A DNA stretch of 64,000 bases, from NCBI RefSeq assembly GCF_004028095.1, contig NZ_SBHM01000007.1, positions 744,001 to 808,000 of the forward strand, read 5' to 3'. Each line of letters begins with the position of its first letter. Within the stretch, counting starts at the first letter, position 1. Both the position numbers and the translations under genes were made by a program. The stretch comes from Paenarthrobacter ureafaciens (GTDB taxonomy: Bacteria > Actinomycetota > Actinomycetes > Actinomycetales > Micrococcaceae). The notes under the pieces were generated by a model. The model was not told the origin of the DNA. It saw only the letters and a list, made by a program, of their open reading frames with translations, and did not search any database. Positions 61,819-64,000 of this stretch are shown here, piece by piece.

Positions 61819-62199
61819 TTAGGTGGTGGGAAGTCCTGCGCGGGTCCAGGCGCTCATGCCGCCTGCCATGGTGTCTGCTTTGTAACCGGCGCCGTTGAGG
61901 GCATTGGCGACGGCGGCGCTGCGGTTGCCGCTGCGGCAAACGGCGATCACGGGGACGGCAGGGTCAAGCTCGCCCAGGCGGGCCTGCAACTGCCCCATGG
62001 GAATGTGCAGGGCGCCGGGGATCATGCCCTCGGTGACTTCGAAGTCCTCGCGGACGTCGAGGATCCGGGCACTGGCGCGGCGCTGCTCGGCTTCGGTGAT
62101 GGTGATTTCTCCAGAGCCCAGGAGTTCCTCGGCCTGGGCCACGGAAATGGTTTGGTAGGGCTTGCTGAAGGCCTTCTTGAGGGAATCGAAAAGTCCCAT
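61819..62199 (-). CDS. Single-domain rhodanese
   Basis: 126-aa cytoplasmic sulfurtransferase. The domain starts YQTISVAQAEELLGSGEI, with ARILDVREDFEVTEGMIPGALHIPMG and the active-site Cys88 in CRSGNRS, ending AGGMSAWTRAGLP. The ATG at 62199 gives this normal length; the much longer open frame upstream (to 62913) overlaps the tauE gene and is a GC-rich artefact. It should move sulfane sulfur to cyanide, thioredoxin or glutathione-like thiols. Third of five genes in the sulfur set. Confidence 0.9.
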   Translation of the reverse strand: MGLFDSLKKAFSKPYQTISVAQAEELLGSGEITITEAEQRRASARILDVREDFEVTEGMIPGALHIPMGQLQARLGELDPAVPVIAVCRSGNRSAAVANALNGAGYKADTMAGGMSAWTRAGLPTT

Positions 62200-62225
62200 G
62201 GCAATTCCTTTCTGTGGTGCCCGGG

Positions 62226-63125
62226 TCAGACGGGCGACGGGACATCGGTACTGCGGCGGCCGCGGTTCCGGAGCGGGCAGGAGCTCACGAAGAACCAACA
62301 GATGCCTGCGGTTACCGCGGTGAGCCCCGCGACACCGGCGGCGATGGGCCACTGCATTCCGGCGGGGGCCTGCTGGATCAGGACGAAGGTACCCATGGCC
62401 AGGACGAACCAGCCGAAAGCCTTGCGCAGGGCCGTCTCCGGGATGCGCCCGGCGAGTTTGGCGCCGATCAATGAGCCCACGATGGCCGCGACGGTCACCC
62501 CGAGGGTGATGCCCCAGTCCAGCTGGACGGTAGTGAGGTAGCCCGCGAGGCCTGCAAAGGACTTCATGGCAATGACCACCAGGGACGTTCCCACGGCCAC
62601 CGCCATCGGCAGGCCACCCAGCAGCGCCAGCGCCGGCACCACGAGGAAACCGCCGCCCGCGCCGACCAGGCCGGTCACGAGACCGACGACGGCGCCGTCC
62701 AGCAGCACCCTGCCAAGGGGCAACTCGTGCTTGACAGGCGCCGCTCCGCCGTCGTTCTTTTTCTTCCGCCCACGCAGCATGGCCAGCGAGGTGGCCACCA
62801 TCATGATGGCGAAGGCGATGAGCAGTATCTGGCCGGGGATGTGACCGCCGAGGAGGCCGCCAACAAACGCACCCGCCATGCCGGCGGCACCGAAGATCAG
62901 TCCGGTCCGCCACATCACCCTGCCCTTGCGGGCGTGGCTGATCACGCTGACCACCGAAGTAACGCCGACGACGAACAGGGACGCCGCGATGGCTTCCTTG
63001 GCCTCGAATCCCGCCACGTAGACCAGGATTGGCACGGTCAGGATCGACCCGCCACCGCCCAGGACTCCCAGCGAGAGCCCGATGACCACCGACAGGGCCA
63101 GGACCAGGAGCAGGGTGAGGCTCAT
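62226..63125 (-). CDS. Sulfite exporter, TauE/SafE family
   Basis: 299-aa membrane protein with eight to nine helices and the twin glycine-rich repeats of the TauE/SafE family: VVIGLSLGVLGGGGSILTVPIL in the first half and GLVTGLVGAGGGFLVVPALALLGGLPMAVAVGTSL in the second. In cst operons this protein is thought to export sulfite or thiosulfate made by persulfide oxidation. The ATG at 63125 overlaps the upstream rhodanese stop (TGATG); the open frame to 63215 is not needed. Confidence 0.92.
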   Translation of the reverse strand: MSLTLLLVLALSVVIGLSLGVLGGGGSILTVPILVYVAGFEAKEAIAASLFVVGVTSVVSVISHARKGRVMWRTGLIFGAAGMAGAFVGGLLGGHIPGQILLIAFAIMMVATSLAMLRGRKKKNDGGAAPVKHELPLGRVLLDGAVVGLVTGLVGAGGGFLVVPALALLGGLPMAVAVGTSLVVIAMKSFAGLAGYLTTVQLDWGITLGVTVAAIVGSLIGAKLAGRIPETALRKAFGWFVLAMGTFVLIQQAPAGMQWPIAAGVAGLTAVTAGICWFFVSSCPLRNRGRRSTDVPSPV

Positions 63126-63745
63126 CAGGCTGCGGCTTCCGTGCTCTTGCTGCCGGCGGCGGGCAGGGCCAGGATGGCGCTTTCGCGGGTGGGCTCCTTG
63201 GCGGCCTTGTTCCACGGCATCGCGGAGATGGCCTTGCCCATGGCGCAGGTGTTGGTCGCAGCAGAGAAGGTCAGCCCGGTGCCGATAACGCCCGCGAGGG
63301 TCCGGATCTTGGGAGAAATGAACTTACCGCCGGCCAGGCCCAGCACCACCAGGGAGCCGGCCACCAGGCGCACCTGGCGTTCAAGGTCCCAGCGGTCCTT
63401 GCCCTTGACCACGTCGCCGCCGGCCGCGGCGTACCCCGGAGCCCCGCCCGTGAGGACGTACGCGGTGTCAATCCCGGACTTGGCAAGGCGCTGGCGGGCC
63501 TGCTCGGCGCGGACGCCGGACTGGCAGACCAAAACCACCCGGGAGCCAAGCCGGGCGGCGAGCTCGTCGGTGTGCTCGGACAGCAGCGACAGAGGCACGT
63601 TGTAGGAGCCGCGGATGTGCATGGACTCAAATTCGGCAGCGGAGCGGACGTCGATGACCACGAGGTCCTGATGCTCCTTGATCCAGGACTGCAGCGCCTC
63701 AGGAGCAAGGGCGGTAACAGCGGATGCCGTGGAAGGGGAAGTCAT
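63125..63745 (-). CDS. Rhodanese with C-terminal DUF2892 membrane domain
   Basis: 206 aa. Residues about 10-110 are a rhodanese domain with IDVRSAAEFESMHIRGSYNVPLS and active-site Cys74 in CQSGVRAEQ; from about 125 on, the DUF2892 part (DRWDLERQVRLVAGSLVVLGLAGG, then FSAATNTCAMGKAISAMPWN) has two membrane helices, so the sulfurtransferase is anchored at the membrane. GAGAGG precedes the ATG at 63745. It is the first gene of the operon, and its promoter has an operator between the -35 and -10 boxes. Confidence 0.92.
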   Translation of the reverse strand: MTSPSTASAVTALAPEALQSWIKEHQDLVVIDVRSAAEFESMHIRGSYNVPLSLLSEHTDELAARLGSRVVLVCQSGVRAEQARQRLAKSGIDTAYVLTGGAPGYAAAGGDVVKGKDRWDLERQVRLVAGSLVVLGLAGGKFISPKIRTLAGVIGTGLTFSAATNTCAMGKAISAMPWNKAAKEPTRESAILALPAAGSKSTEAAA

Positions 63746-63788
63746 GAATGGCCTCTCGATTCGAGTGAACAGGTGAATACCCCACCGA

Positions 63789-63817
63789 GTATTACAGATA
63801 CCCCCTGGGGTAGTCAA
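63789..63817 (-). promoter_or_regulatory. Promoter of the rhodanese-tauE operon
   Basis: On the minus strand TTGACT (63817-63812) and TAATAC (63794-63789) are separated by exactly 17 bp. The CstR-type dyad at 63797-63814 fills the spacer, so bound repressor would block RNA polymerase. Confidence 0.75.
63797..63814. promoter_or_regulatory. CstR/CsoR-type operator, rhodanese side
   Basis: GATACCCCCTGGGGTAGT, a near-perfect dyad identical over 16 bases to the site at 61255. It overlaps the minus-strand promoter of the rhodanese operon. Confidence 0.88.
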
Positions 63818-63818
63818 A

Positions 63819-63836
63819 ACACCCTAGGGGGTATAG
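63819..63836. promoter_or_regulatory. CstR/CsoR-type operator, regulator side
   Basis: ACACCCTAGGGGGTATAG; read on the minus strand it contains TATACCCCCTAGGGTGT, a variant of the other two operators. It lies 37 bp before the regulator's ATG and suggests autoregulation. Confidence 0.8.

Positions 63837-64000
<164 letters not shown>

Noticed and set aside
61819..62913. A 364-residue frame containing the rhodanese at its C-terminal end
   Set aside because: The upstream part overlaps tauE in another frame and is Arg/Gly-rich nonsense; the rhodanese begins at the ATG at 62199 with normal length.

Overview
The window is high-GC actinobacterial chromosome and reads most like Arthrobacter sensu lato (Arthrobacter, Paenarthrobacter or Pseudarthrobacter). 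The pointers are codon use, gene families typical of that group (a xylose isomerase of about 395 aa, a trehalose-phosphatase/GH15 fusion, an actinobacterial dUMP-forming Dcd, CstR/CsoR operators) and many TGATG, ATGA and GTGA overlaps inside operons. This assignment rests on recognising families, not on a search. No rRNA, phage, insertion sequence or CRISPR array is visible.

Layout. 1-2.4 kb: the 3' part of a penicillin acylase gene and a siderophore-type acetyltransferase. 2.4-5.5 kb: a ykoEDC-type ECF transporter for a thiamine precursor, preceded by a TPP riboswitch whose expression platform appears to hide the Shine-Dalgarno sequence. 5.7-6.7 kb: a Nudix hydrolase and a DUF4235 protein. 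6.8-13.0 kb: a complete six-gene Mrp Na+/H+ antiporter operon with mrpB fused into mrpA. 13.2-16.3 kb: an Atg22-like MFS protein and a KhtT/KhtU-type K+/H+ antiporter pair. 16.4-17.5 kb: a DUF559 gene flanked by two copies of a 63-bp inverted-repeat element. 17.5-22.6 kb: dcd, two secreted proteins (a CAP domain protein and a VanY-like peptidase) that share a C-terminal repeat domain, an SRPBCC protein and tRNA-Gly(CCC). 22.7-27.1 kb: a SnoaL-like protein, an MFS exporter divergent from a LysR regulator, a TIM-barrel isomerase and a lone Abi/HEPN gene.

27.4-49.7 kb is a carbohydrate island. It holds an uncharacterised operon (Gfo/Idh/MocA dehydrogenase, DUF993, sugar isomerase) divergent from a LacI regulator with two operators; a BrkB membrane protein; ROK-xylA-xylB; lacI-araB-araD-araA-aldose epimerase; and lacI divergent from rhaM-rhaI-rhaEW-rhaB. 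Each pathway has its own regulator and visible operator or promoter elements. Together the xyl, ara and rha genes convert the main pentoses and deoxyhexose of plant cell walls into xylulose-5-P, dihydroxyacetone-P and lactate.

49.7-64 kb: a two-gene XRE/nucleotidyltransferase module that looks like a toxin-antitoxin pair, panD, an AEC transporter, a GH15 trehalase-like enzyme whose fused phosphatase domain lacks its catalytic aspartates, an LLM flavin oxidoreductase, an orphan amino-acid-type binding lipoprotein, a VIT-family transporter and an MFS protein. The window ends in a persulfide/sulfite detoxification regulon (MBL-rhodanese, thioredoxin, rhodanese, TauE, rhodanese-DUF2892) divergent from a truncated cstR/csoR-type gene, with three matching operators.

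Two families of intergenic palindromes recur: a 66-bp element in three copies and a 63-bp element in two. Both sit at gene 3' ends and may serve as terminators or as non-autonomous mobile repeats.
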